Under the pieces are notes generated by a model. It was not told the DNA's origin and made no database searches. It saw only the letters and a list, made by a program, of their open reading frames with translations. Below are positions 25,227 through 33,107 of a stretch of DNA of 64,000 nt, piece after piece (position 1 is the stretch's first letter; each line of letters starts with the position of its first letter). Source of the DNA: Bog-473 sp963770645 (GTDB lineage: Bacteria; Actinomycetota; Acidimicrobiia; Acidimicrobiales; RAAP-2); NCBI GenBank assembly GCA_963770645.1, contig CAVYQL010000005.1, positions 248,001-312,000 of the forward strand. Direction: 5' to 3'. The translations under genes were made by a program, and so were the position numbers.

Positions 25227-27221
25227 TCAGGCAGCCGAGCCGTGCCGCTCGACGCAGTCGACCACCCCCATGGAGGCCACGACTCGCTGGAACGTACCCT
25301 CGGCCGCGAGCACGCAGGACTCAATGGTGCCCGGCGACTCGTCGAACGGCGCGTGCGCGGCGACCCGCACGTCGTCCCAGACCCAGGCCCCTGCCTGCAC
25401 GGTCGGCAATCGCCCCAGCGCCGCCGTCATGAACGCGGCGGCGTAGTTCGAATCGTGTCCCTGCTGCAGCAACGGGGCCGTGGGGTTCGTCGCGACGACC
25501 ACCGTGTTCACCCTCCACACGACAAGCGCAGAGCGGACCGCAGCCAGGGCGGCCGGCGTTTCGCTGGCTGGCGGACCACCCGGCCCAAAGCCCAGGTTGG
25601 TGAGGACGGTCTGCCCCGCCGCCGTTGCGCCCGCTCGGAGCAGTTCACCTTGGGGCCCACCACCGCCGGCCTGGCTGTAGTGCATGCGATTCACGGCCTG
25701 CCACGACAGGGCGGACTGGATGCCCGAGAACGGTGCCGGATACGACAGCAGGACGCGGCCCGGCGGCAAGGTCGGGGCCACGGTGACATACCAGCGGGGC
25801 AGGATCACCGACTGCATGGTGTAGGGAAGCCAGGGTCCGTACAGGACCGCGAGGGGGAGGAACGCCACCAGGCCGACGCCGAGCGCACCCAGGGCGCCGC
25901 GCCAGTCCGGCGCAAGGTCGTGCACCCTCGACACGATGATGGCCAGCATCGCCGCCGCGGCGAGGAAGCCCACGGCCATGTACCGCTGCTCGATGACGTT
26001 CTCGAGCAGCGGTACGCGATCGAAGACCTGCTCGGGCACCCAGATCCCAGGCCGCGGACCGAGAGACAGCTCGGCGCTCAATGCCAACAGGAAGCCGAAG
26101 AACCACAGGCGACGATCGCGACGGAACACGACGAGGCCTACGACGAGCAGCCCGAGCAACGTCCACCCCAGGTACGTGGCCGAGCCCAAGGGATGCCCCC
26201 CATAGCCACCGAGCGCGACCGCTTGGCTGCTGGCGGGCTGACCGACCGTCACGAGGTTCGCCGAAGACAATCCACCCAGGAGCGGGATGCCCGCCCAGAC
26301 GAGTCCTGAGAGGTGCGCGGGGCCGTCGAGCGCGAACCAGGCGGGCCAGGCCAGCAGGACCGCGCCGACGGCCAGGCCGACGCCGAGTCCCTTGGCGGCA
26401 TGCGGAGCACGGCGCCGCAGCTCGGCCGGATCCGAGAGGAGCACCCCGGCCGCCACCAACGCCACCACGGCGATGACGGCGACGACGGCGACGATGGCCA
26501 GGAGCTCGGAAGAGAGGAAGAACTGAGCGAAAATGAACAACCCGAGCACGACGCCGGACCAGACGGCGCTGTGCCCTTGACGGATGAGGATCTCGTCGAG
26601 GACCGCCAAGATGGGTGGCAGGAGCATAAGCGCGGCCAGGTTGAGATGCCCGTACGGCAGGCTCGAGAGCACGAACGGCGAGAAGCCGTAGAACAGGCCG
26701 CCGACGAAGGCGGCGGGCGTCCATGGGGCCCAGCGCCTCAGGACGACAAAGGCCGAGAACGCGGTAAGCGCGGGCGTGAGGGTCGAAGCCACGTTGAACG
26801 ATGCGACCGGTCCCCAGATCCAGGTGACCGGGACCAAGGGCACGCTGAGGCCCATCACCGACGTCTGCGACAACATGTTGAACCCCTCGGGGTGGAACAG
26901 CGCTGTGGAGTAGAAGGGGTTGTCGCCATGCGCTAGCGCGGTGGCAGGCCACTGGAAGAACCACAAGAACAGTGCGGGGTCGCCGCACCCGCACAGTGTG
27001 TGCGTCGTGGCGCCGTCGACCCAGGCGCGGATCCAGAGGACGAACCCGAGGGCGAGGTAGACCAACCCGGCGGCTGCGAGCGTCGTCCACGGCTGCCACA
27101 AGCGAAGCGGCGAGGGCACACCGGCCGAGGCGGCAACCGTCACGGACGTGTCGTGCGGATCCGGATCGATTGGGGGGTCTACGCCGTCCTCAAGTTCGCC
27201 CGAAAGGCCGAGGCCGCCCAC
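25227..27221 (-). CDS. Large polytopic membrane protein, GT-C-type glycosyltransferase candidate
   Basis: The 664-residue protein has about a dozen membrane helices between residues 45 and 470 and a C-terminal extracytoplasmic domain (about 475-664). The first loop carries CGCGDPALFLWFFQWP and NPFYSTALFHPEGFN, the layout seen in DUF-type GT-C membrane glycosyltransferases acting on lipid-linked sugars in actinobacteria; a catalytic acid would be the Asp in that loop (inference). GTG 27221 is the start; the N-terminal 40 residues are acidic and Pro-rich. It is followed by lexA in the same direction, 245 bp on, with the lexA boxes between. A LexA-like site lies 166 bp upstream of it. Confidence 0.6.
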   Translation of the reverse strand: MGGLGLSGELEDGVDPPIDPDPHDTSVTVAASAGVPSPLRLWQPWTTLAAAGLVYLALGFVLWIRAWVDGATTHTLCGCGDPALFLWFFQWPATALAHGDNPFYSTALFHPEGFNMLSQTSVMGLSVPLVPVTWIWGPVASFNVASTLTPALTAFSAFVVLRRWAPWTPAAFVGGLFYGFSPFVLSSLPYGHLNLAALMLLPPILAVLDEILIRQGHSAVWSGVVLGLFIFAQFFLSSELLAIVAVVAVIAVVALVAAGVLLSDPAELRRRAPHAAKGLGVGLAVGAVLLAWPAWFALDGPAHLSGLVWAGIPLLGGLSSANLVTVGQPASSQAVALGGYGGHPLGSATYLGWTLLGLLVVGLVVFRRDRRLWFFGFLLALSAELSLGPRPGIWVPEQVFDRVPLLENVIEQRYMAVGFLAAAAMLAIIVSRVHDLAPDWRGALGALGVGLVAFLPLAVLYGPWLPYTMQSVILPRWYVTVAPTLPPGRVLLSYPAPFSGIQSALSWQAVNRMHYSQAGGGGPQGELLRAGATAAGQTVLTNLGFGPGGPPASETPAALAAVRSALVVWRVNTVVVATNPTAPLLQQGHDSNYAAAFMTAALGRLPTVQAGAWVWDDVRVAAHAPFDESPGTIESCVLAAEGTFQRVVASMGVVDCVERHGSAA

Positions 27222-27386
27222 GTCCTTCTTGCCTCCCTTCGGTTGAGTCGTCCGGATGAATGCCCGGGGACGCCTACCCGGCGGCCTCGCCGCGACGCAC
27301 GGCCGCCGCGGGTGTGCTCATGTTGCCAGCGCAGAGGGCCCAGCCCGAGTTGCGTGATCTGGACGGCTCTCTCCACGGGATCGGCG

Positions 27387-27400
27387 CAAACGCCTGTTCG
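27387..27400. promoter_or_regulatory. Isolated LexA-like box upstream of the membrane-protein gene
   Basis: CAAACGCCTGTTCG differs from the imperfect box at 25122 by one base, and identity continues on the right (GCTGT). It lies in the 353-bp gap 27222-27574, where I see no gene. It may be a working operator for the 27221 gene or a leftover of a duplicated lexA control region. Confidence 0.4.
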
Positions 27401-27574
27401 CTGTGGATTCGAGGTCCGACTGCGTCGGGAAATTCCAGGCGGACGACTTACTTCCTTGCCACGACACCCGACGAGCCCGTCTCGGTGGTCAGACGCAGCG
27501 GAGTTCCTGGCATTGGTGAAGGTGAGGCCGACCTCGGGGTGTCGTTCCCTGCAAGGCCGCCTTGTGGCGACTGC

Positions 27575-28354
27575 TCAGAACCGGCTCGCGGAGTCCGGGT
27601 GGGCCGCGTGGCGCTCGCCGCCCCGGCCCCCCGCGGCGCCCTCGCGTGCCACGCCGAGCTCGGCCAAAAGCCGGTCTCGCAGCGCGTCAAAGGCGGGCCC
27701 ACCGATACGCCGAGGCCGGGGCAGGTCGACCTCGAGGTCCAGCGAGATCCGCCCGGCGCGCAGCACGAACACGCGGTCGGCGAGGACCACTGCCTCTTCG
27801 ACGTCGTGGGTGACGAGGAGCACCCCGGGGTGGTGACGGCTGCACAGCTCCGCCACGAGGTCCTGCATGCGCAGGCGGGTCAGCGCGTCGAGCGCGGCGA
27901 AGGGCTCGTCGAGGAGGAGGAGCTCGGGTTCACGCACGAGTGCCCGCGCCAGGGCCACTCGTTGGGCCTCGCCTCCCGAGAGCGTGCCGGGCCAGGCGTC
28001 GGCTCTCGCCTCGAGGCCCACCTCGCGCAGCGCCTCGACCGCGCGCTCCCGCGTCCCCACCGGGCGGCGCAGCCCGATGACAACGTTGCGCCACACGCGC
28101 TGGGAGGCGACGAGCCGGGGCTCTTGGTAGACGACCGTGCGCGCCTCGGGCACCAGCACCTCACCCGCGTGGGCGCGCTCGAGCCCGGCCAGCACGCGCA
28201 GCAGCGTGGTCTTGCCACTACCGGACGCGCCGAGCAGCGCCACGAACTCGCCGCGGGCGACGGTGAGGTCGAGGCCCTCGAGCACGGCACGGGCGTCGAA
28301 GGATTTGGTCACGCCCAGGGCGACGGCGGCCGGCCTCGTACTGAGGAGGGTCAT
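27575..28354 (-). CDS. Sulfonate/taurine ABC transporter ATPase (SsuB/TauB-like)
   Basis: The 259-residue ATPase has Walker A GASGSGKT (about 42-49), signature LSGGEAQR, Walker B LLLDEPF and the H-loop VTHDVEEA. It powers the permease encoded just upstream, whose stop overlaps its start by 4 bp. The short Q-loop region (VYQEPRL) is typical of the aliphatic sulfonate/nitrate/taurine family. It is the last gene of the operon starting at 31338. Confidence 0.88.
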   Translation of the reverse strand: MTLLSTRPAAVALGVTKSFDARAVLEGLDLTVARGEFVALLGASGSGKTTLLRVLAGLERAHAGEVLVPEARTVVYQEPRLVASQRVWRNVVIGLRRPVGTRERAVEALREVGLEARADAWPGTLSGGEAQRVALARALVREPELLLLDEPFAALDALTRLRMQDLVAELCSRHHPGVLLVTHDVEEAVVLADRVFVLRAGRISLDLEVDLPRPRRIGGPAFDALRDRLLAELGVAREGAAGGRGGERHAAHPDSASRF

Positions 28355-29226
28355 CGGACCGCGCTGTGGCGCCGCCAGGGCATGGCGACGCGCTCGAGGA
28401 GCCGGACCAGGACGTCGGCCACGATGCCGAGCAGCGCGTAGATGATCACGCAGACGACCAGCACGGCGATCTGCTGCAGGCTGTCGGCCTGGCTCACGAG
28501 GTAGCCGATGCCCTGATTGGCGCCGACGCTCTCGGTGAAGACGAGGGCGATGACGGAGATCCCTGCCGAGAAGCGCAGCCCGGTGAGGATGGACGGCATG
28601 GCCAGCGGCACGATGACGCGGCGCACCAGCGGTGGGCCGCGCAGCCCGAAGCTGCGCGCCGCCTCGACGACGCGGCGGTCGACGTTGCGGACGCCGTTGG
28701 ACGTGTTGAGGTACATCGGGAACAGCGTCGCCAGGCCGATGAGAAGCACCTTGGCCGTCTCACCGATGCCGAACCAGATGATGAAGAGGAAGATGACGGC
28801 GGGGTAGGGGACCATGCGCAGCATCTGGAGGGGCGCATCGAGCACTTCCTCGCCGAGACGGGACAGGCCCACCACGATCCCGAGGGTCAGCCCCAGCCCG
28901 GCCCCGAGGGCGAGGCCGAGCACGGCGCGCCGCACCGACACCCCGATGTCGCCCAGCAGGTCCTGGTGCCGCAGCAGTTCGACGAAGGCGTCCCACGTCG
29001 CCGCCGGCGTGGACAAGGTGGTGGAGGGGATCGTGCCGCTGGCGGTGAGGAGCCACCAGGCGACCAGGACCGACACCGGGATGACGAGGCGGAGCGCCAC
29101 CGAGGTCCGGCGCCGCCGGCGCGTGTCGTCACCCGAGGGGAGGCGGATGAGGACCGGGTCCGGCGGCGCCGGTTCGGGCGCCCGGTAGGGCAGGGGGCGG
29201 AGCGGCGGGGTGTCCAGTTGGGTCAC
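28351..29226 (-). CDS. Sulfonate/taurine ABC transporter permease (SsuC/TauC-like)
   Basis: A 291-residue membrane protein with about six helices and the EAA loop EAARSFGLRGPPLVRRVIVPLAMPSI, which docks on the ATPase. The N-terminal 35 residues are Pro/Arg-rich. It lies 37 bp after the binding-protein gene in the same direction and overlaps the ATPase gene. Confidence 0.88.
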   Translation of the reverse strand: MTQLDTPPLRPLPYRAPEPAPPDPVLIRLPSGDDTRRRRRTSVALRLVIPVSVLVAWWLLTASGTIPSTTLSTPAATWDAFVELLRHQDLLGDIGVSVRRAVLGLALGAGLGLTLGIVVGLSRLGEEVLDAPLQMLRMVPYPAVIFLFIIWFGIGETAKVLLIGLATLFPMYLNTSNGVRNVDRRVVEAARSFGLRGPPLVRRVIVPLAMPSILTGLRFSAGISVIALVFTESVGANQGIGYLVSQADSLQQIAVLVVCVIIYALLGIVADVLVRLLERVAMPWRRHSAVR

Positions 29227-29263
29227 GGCCGTGCTCCGCGACGGCGAGCCACCTGGCGGTGGG

Positions 29264-30337
29264 TCACGACGAGAGCCCGGCGGCTCGGGCGACGGCTGCG
29301 TTGAACGGGAGGTCGAAGATCGCCTTCACGTCCAGGTGGCTGGGGACGAGCCCGAGCTTCTGGAAGGTATGGGCCTCGCTCTGCTGGTAGGCGATGAGCG
29401 CCGGGGTGATGGGGGTGCCCCTGGACTGCGCCGACGCGACCGCCTCCTTGGCCACCGCGAGGGGGACGCCGTAGGTGGTGGCGTAGGTCTGCGCGGCCGA
29501 CGCAGGGTCCTTGGCCAGCGTGGCCTCGGCCTTGTAGAAGCGCCCGATGAAGTCGGTCAGCGCCGCCGCCTTCTGCGGGTTGGCCAGCGCGGCGTCGCTG
29601 GCCGTGAGGTAGCCGATGGTCTCCAGCAGGCCTGCCGCGCTCGAGATTTGGCGGACCTTGCCGGTTGCCTCATCGAGCGCGGTCAGGGGTTGGACGACCA
29701 CGGCCGCGTCCACCTGCCCGTTGGTCACGGCGGTCGACGCGGTGGTCAGCGTCAGGTTGTCGACGTGGACCGCGCTGTAGGGGATGTGCGCGTGGGCGAG
29801 TGCCTGCACCAGGTAGTACTGCTCCACGGTGCCCTCTTGCACCGCCACGGTCTGGCCGCGCAGCTGCGACACGGACCTGATGGATGATCTGGCGGGCACC
29901 AAGATCGAATAGGGCGACATCTTGGTCGTCGTGCCGATCGTGGCCGCCACCACTTTCACCGGGTCGCCGGCCGACTGCGCGAAGATCGTCGGCGTCTCGG
30001 CCATGTCGCCGATGTCGACCGAACCGCTCGTCTCGGCCTCGATCAAGGGGGGGCCGCCGACGAAGTTCGTCCAGTTGACCGTATAGGGCGCACCCTTCAG
30101 CGCGCCCGTGGCGGCGAAGATCGACTGGAACTCCTTGAGCTGGTCACCAAAGGTGATGGTGACCCCGTTGAGGGAGACCGCCTTGGCGTTGCGTGCGGAC
30201 CCTGCGCCGGCTGGTGCAGTAGGCGCCAGAGTCATGAACGCGACCGCGGCGCAGCAGGCACCGAGCGCTGCCGCGATGCGGGGGTGGGCTCGGAGGCGCC
30301 GGGTCTGTGCGTGTGAGCGCGGGCGCGTGGATGACAT
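29264..30337 (-). CDS. Sulfonate/taurine-type ABC substrate-binding protein
   Basis: The 357-residue secreted protein starts at ATG 30337 with a long basic n-region and a signal sequence ending near AGAGSARN (about residue 48). The mature part (VTITFGDQLKEFQSIFAATGAL, GSVDIGDMAETPTIFAQ) is the NMT1/SsuA-like fold that binds alkanesulfonates, taurine or related ligands. No lipobox is visible. Its place between the dioxygenase and the permease supports an organosulfur ligand. Confidence 0.85.
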   Translation of the reverse strand: MSSTRPRSHAQTRRLRAHPRIAAALGACCAAVAFMTLAPTAPAGAGSARNAKAVSLNGVTITFGDQLKEFQSIFAATGALKGAPYTVNWTNFVGGPPLIEAETSGSVDIGDMAETPTIFAQSAGDPVKVVAATIGTTTKMSPYSILVPARSSIRSVSQLRGQTVAVQEGTVEQYYLVQALAHAHIPYSAVHVDNLTLTTASTAVTNGQVDAAVVVQPLTALDEATGKVRQISSAAGLLETIGYLTASDAALANPQKAAALTDFIGRFYKAEATLAKDPASAAQTYATTYGVPLAVAKEAVASAQSRGTPITPALIAYQQSEAHTFQKLGLVPSHLDVKAIFDLPFNAAVARAAGLSS

Positions 30338-30462
30338 CGGTGGTGGTCCTTCTCGTTGGGGAGCGGTCGTGGGGGAGCAGTCGTGGGTGAGCCGCGGTGC
30401 TGCTCGTTCGGGAGTGGGACGGTGAAGCAATGCGACGGTGAAGGCGACGGGCCGGTCCCTGA

Positions 30463-31338
30463 TCAGAAGGGCCGGTCGCCGCCGACGGTGACGCGCTGGA
30501 TGACGCGGTGGGCGTCGCCGTAGTCGCGTATCGCGTAGTGCATGGTCGTGCGGTTGTCCCAGAATCCGAGGTCGCCCTCCTCCCAGCGGTAGCGCACGAC
30601 GTACTCGGGCGTGGTCATGTGGGCGTAGAGGAACGCGAGCAGCGCGTCGCTCTCGCGCCGCCGCAAGCCCTTGATGCGTGTCGTAAAGCCGGGGTTGACG
30701 AAGAGATTGCGCCGACCGGTCTCGGGATGGGTCCGGACGACGGGGTGCTCGACCTCGTTGAACTCGGTGAAGGTCTCGCCGTCCCATTCGCCCTGGCCGA
30801 CCGCCTGGAGCAGGCGCCCGAACGAGCTAGTGCCGTCGTGGAACGCATGCAGGCCGTCGACGAACTCGTGGAGCGGAGTCGAGAGCCCCTCGTAGGCAGC
30901 CTGGGTGTCGGCCCACAGGGTGTCGCCCCCGGCCTCGGGGATCACGATGGCGTTGAGGACCGAGCCGAGCGGCGGGGTCTCGACGAAGGTGACGTCGGTG
31001 TGCCACTTCTCGCGGTCGTCGTACCCGCTGCCGAGCCCGCCGGCGAAGCTGCGGGCCTTGGTGTAGTCGATTTCGAACACCTCGCGGTGCTCCTCGAGCC
31101 CGGGGATGACGGGGTGGGCGACGGTGATCTCGCCGAAGGAGGCCGCGAAGTCCTTGTGCTCTTCGGGGCTCAGGTGCTGGCCCGGGAAGAAGATCACCTT
31201 GTAGTCGAGCAGTGCCTGGCGGACCGCTGCCAGCGTGTCGGGGTCGAGGGGAGTGTGGAGGTCGAGGCTGCGTATCTCGGCGCCGATGGTCCCCGAGAGC
31301 GGGGCGATGTCGAGCTTGACGGAGGTGGCGGTGGTCAT
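30463..31338 (-). CDS. TauD/TfdA-family 2-oxoglutarate-dependent dioxygenase
   Basis: The 291-residue enzyme oxidises a substrate such as taurine or another sulfonate, releasing sulfite. The iron ligands are visible as HTD in EKWHTDVTF and the distal His in DAHRVIQRV, with the 2-oxoglutarate Arg in that same stretch. ATG 31338 has a good GGAG Shine-Dalgarno. It is the first gene of an operon with the ABC transporter, so it likely supplies sulfur. The promoter carries a dyad (31393-31416). Alkylsulfatases share this family, so taurine is not certain. Confidence 0.88.
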   Translation of the reverse strand: MTTATSVKLDIAPLSGTIGAEIRSLDLHTPLDPDTLAAVRQALLDYKVIFFPGQHLSPEEHKDFAASFGEITVAHPVIPGLEEHREVFEIDYTKARSFAGGLGSGYDDREKWHTDVTFVETPPLGSVLNAIVIPEAGGDTLWADTQAAYEGLSTPLHEFVDGLHAFHDGTSSFGRLLQAVGQGEWDGETFTEFNEVEHPVVRTHPETGRRNLFVNPGFTTRIKGLRRRESDALLAFLYAHMTTPEYVVRYRWEEGDLGFWDNRTTMHYAIRDYGDAHRVIQRVTVGGDRPF

Positions 31339-31392
31339 GGGGCTCCTTTTGGGGGCGGGAGTGCTGGACGGAGGGGGTGCTGGGGCCAATCC

Positions 31393-31416
31393 TGACTAAA
31401 TCCCTCGGAATAGTCA
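31393..31416 (-). promoter_or_regulatory. Dyad operator overlapping the sulfonate operon promoter
   Basis: TGACTA (31393-31398) and TAGTCA (31411-31416) form a perfect inverted repeat with 12 bp between. On the reverse strand a TTGACT -35 overlaps one arm and AGGATT, a possible -10, follows the other. The inner ATCC-nn-GGAAT resembles sites of Rrf2-type sulfur regulators such as CymR, but this is only a resemblance. Confidence 0.45.
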
Positions 31417-31467
31417 AGTTACGCCCGTTGGGTGTGTGACACCCTTTCCCTAGGGTGCTCTTCCGTG

Positions 31468-31544
31468 CGAACGGCTGTTCGATTTTCGGTTGACAGCGAA
31501 CAGGTGTTCGTGATCCAATGTGCTGTCCAGCGAACAGGTGTTCG
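31468..31544 (+). promoter_or_regulatory. SOS promoter with three LexA boxes
   Basis: Three perfect palindromes occur: CGAACGGCTGTTCG (31468-31481), CGAACAGGTGTTCG (31497-31510) and the same sequence again (31531-31544). A TTGACA -35 (31490-31495) sits between the first and second box, and box two lies in the spacer of the promoter. The third box lies just before the Shine-Dalgarno (AGGAGG) of the LysM gene. Triple operators imply tight repression. Confidence 0.85.
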
Positions 31545-31558
31545 GTCAGGAGGACCCC

Positions 31559-31927
31559 ATGTCGGTCGCATGTGAGTTCGAGTTCGAGGCGTACCGCCCC
31601 CGGCTGTACGCCTTGTCCGACCAGCCGGCGCGGAGCGCACCTTCCCCCCTGGTGCACCGCCGCCGGATGGTCGTGGGGGTCGCCGTCAGTGTGCTCGTGG
31701 CCACCTTGCTGGTCCTGCTCGCGTTGCCGATCCGGTCATTCGGCGGGAGCACGCTCGCCCAAGCTGCCCCGGCCCAGGGGCAGGAGTACGTCGTGAAGTC
31801 CGGCGATTCGCTGGCGTCGATCGCGGCGCAGGCGGACCCGGCAGCGGCGACCGCGATGACGGGTCGGCTGGCGGACGAGGTCGGCTCGACGGCGGTCGTG
31901 CCTGGGGAGCACATCTACATTCCCTGA
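31559..31927 (+). CDS. SOS-induced LysM membrane protein (Rv2719c/DivS/YneA-like division inhibitor)
   Basis: The 122-residue protein has one membrane span (about 37-58) and an extracytoplasmic LysM domain (YVVKSGDSLASIAAQADP onward) for peptidoglycan binding. ATG 31559 follows AGGAGG. The combination of small size, LysM, three LexA boxes and position next to nrdR and near lexA matches the YneA/DivS/Rv2719c group, which delays septation during DNA damage. That function is inferred from synteny and architecture. It starts the run LysM-nrdR-PIG-L-dinB, so SOS induction may reach the downstream genes by read-through. Confidence 0.8.
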   Translation: MSVACEFEFEAYRPRLYALSDQPARSAPSPLVHRRRMVVGVAVSVLVATLLVLLALPIRSFGGSTLAQAAPAQGQEYVVKSGDSLASIAAQADPAAATAMTGRLADEVGSTAVVPGEHIYIP

Positions 31928-31941
31928 CTATCGTCGGCGGT

Positions 31942-32409
31942 GTGCGGTGTCCCTGGTGCGGTATCGATGACGACCGCGTTGTTGATTCGCGCCAAGCTGA
32001 GGACGGCGGTGCCACCCGGCGCCGGCGCGAGTGCCTCGGTTGCGGGCGTCGCTTCACGACGTTCGAGCGGATCGAGGAAGTCCCGCTGTGGGTGGTCAAG
32101 CGCAGCGGCCTGCGTGAGCCCTTCGACCGTGCCAAGGTCGTGGAGGGCGTGCGCGCCGCCTGCAAGAACCGGCCGGTGAGTGACGAGCAGATGGAGGAGC
32201 TGGCTCAGAGCGTGGAGGACGGGTTGCGGGCCGAGACGACCGAGCCAACCAGCCAGCAGGTCGGGGTGGCGGTGCTCGAGCGCCTCCAGACGCTCGACGA
32301 CGTGGCCTACCTCCGCTTCGCCAGCGTGTACAAGGGCTTCGAGGAGGCGGGCGACTTCCAGCGCGAGGCCGGGCTGCTGACGAAGACGACGGAGCCCAAA
32401 CGCAGATGA
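31942..32409 (+). CDS. nrdR: Transcriptional repressor NrdR
   Basis: NrdR senses ATP/dATP and represses ribonucleotide reductase genes. The 155-residue protein has the zinc ribbon Cys3/Cys6/Cys31/Cys34 followed by an ATP-cone domain (VVKRSGLREPFDRAKVVEGV). GTG 31942 is preceded by TATCGT (31929-31934) at 7 nt, so it also has a probable leaderless promoter, 14 bp after the LysM stop. It overlaps the next gene by 4 bp (ATGA). Confidence 0.96.
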   Translation: MRCPWCGIDDDRVVDSRQAEDGGATRRRRECLGCGRRFTTFERIEEVPLWVVKRSGLREPFDRAKVVEGVRAACKNRPVSDEQMEELAQSVEDGLRAETTEPTSQQVGVAVLERLQTLDDVAYLRFASVYKGFEEAGDFQREAGLLTKTTEPKRR

Positions 32410-33107
32410 TGGACGCGACGCCCGGTGTCGTGCTGGCCGTCTACGCCCATCCCGACGACGCCGACGTCGCCTGCGGCGGCACCCTCGCCCGCTGGGCCAA
32501 GGCAGGGTGCGCGGTGCACCTCGTGGTGTGCACCGACGGTGGCAAGGGGACGACCGACCCGGCTGCCAAGCCGAAGGCGTTGGCGACCGAGCGGGCGGGC
32601 GAGCTGCAGGCGTCGTCCGCGCTCATCGGGCTTACCAGCATCGAGAACCTGGGGTTCCCCGACGGTGAGCTCATCGACTCCGACAGCTTCCGGCGGATGC
32701 TGGTGGAGCGGGTGCGCACCCTGGGGCCCGACGTCGTGTGCGGCCACGACCCGACGGCCGTCTTTTTCGGACAGACCTATTTCAACCACCGTGACCACCG
32801 CATCGCCGGCGCCGCCCTGCTCGACGCCGTCGCCCCGGCGGCAGCGCTGCCGCACTACTTCCCCGATGCCGGCCCGCCCCACCAGGTCGCCACCGTTCTG
32901 TTGTCGGGCACGCTCGAGCCCGACGAGTGGGTCGACGTCTCCGACACGATCGAGACGAAGGCGGCGGCCGTCGAGTGTCACCGCACCCAGTTCTCCGGCG
33001 AGGATGGCTGGGCTGGCGAGGCGGTGCGGCGCCGGGCGGTCGAAGAGGGCAGGAGGGCCGGCGTCGCCTACGCCGAGGGGTTCCGCCGGCTGTCCCTCGG
33101 TGGCTGA
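32406..33107 (+). CDS. PIG-L/LmbE-family zinc deacetylase
   Basis: The 233-residue enzyme has the metal motif AHPDDAD (14-20) and the second histidine site NHRDHR (about 122-127). Relatives deacetylate GlcNAc-type substrates or, as MshB/Mca, act in mycothiol metabolism. The family is certain; the substrate is not. It is translationally coupled to nrdR and overlaps dinB by 8 bp. Confidence 0.88.
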   Translation: MMDATPGVVLAVYAHPDDADVACGGTLARWAKAGCAVHLVVCTDGGKGTTDPAAKPKALATERAGELQASSALIGLTSIENLGFPDGELIDSDSFRRMLVERVRTLGPDVVCGHDPTAVFFGQTYFNHRDHRIAGAALLDAVAPAAALPHYFPDAGPPHQVATVLLSGTLEPDEWVDVSDTIETKAAAVECHRTQFSGEDGWAGEAVRRRAVEEGRRAGVAYAEGFRRLSLGG

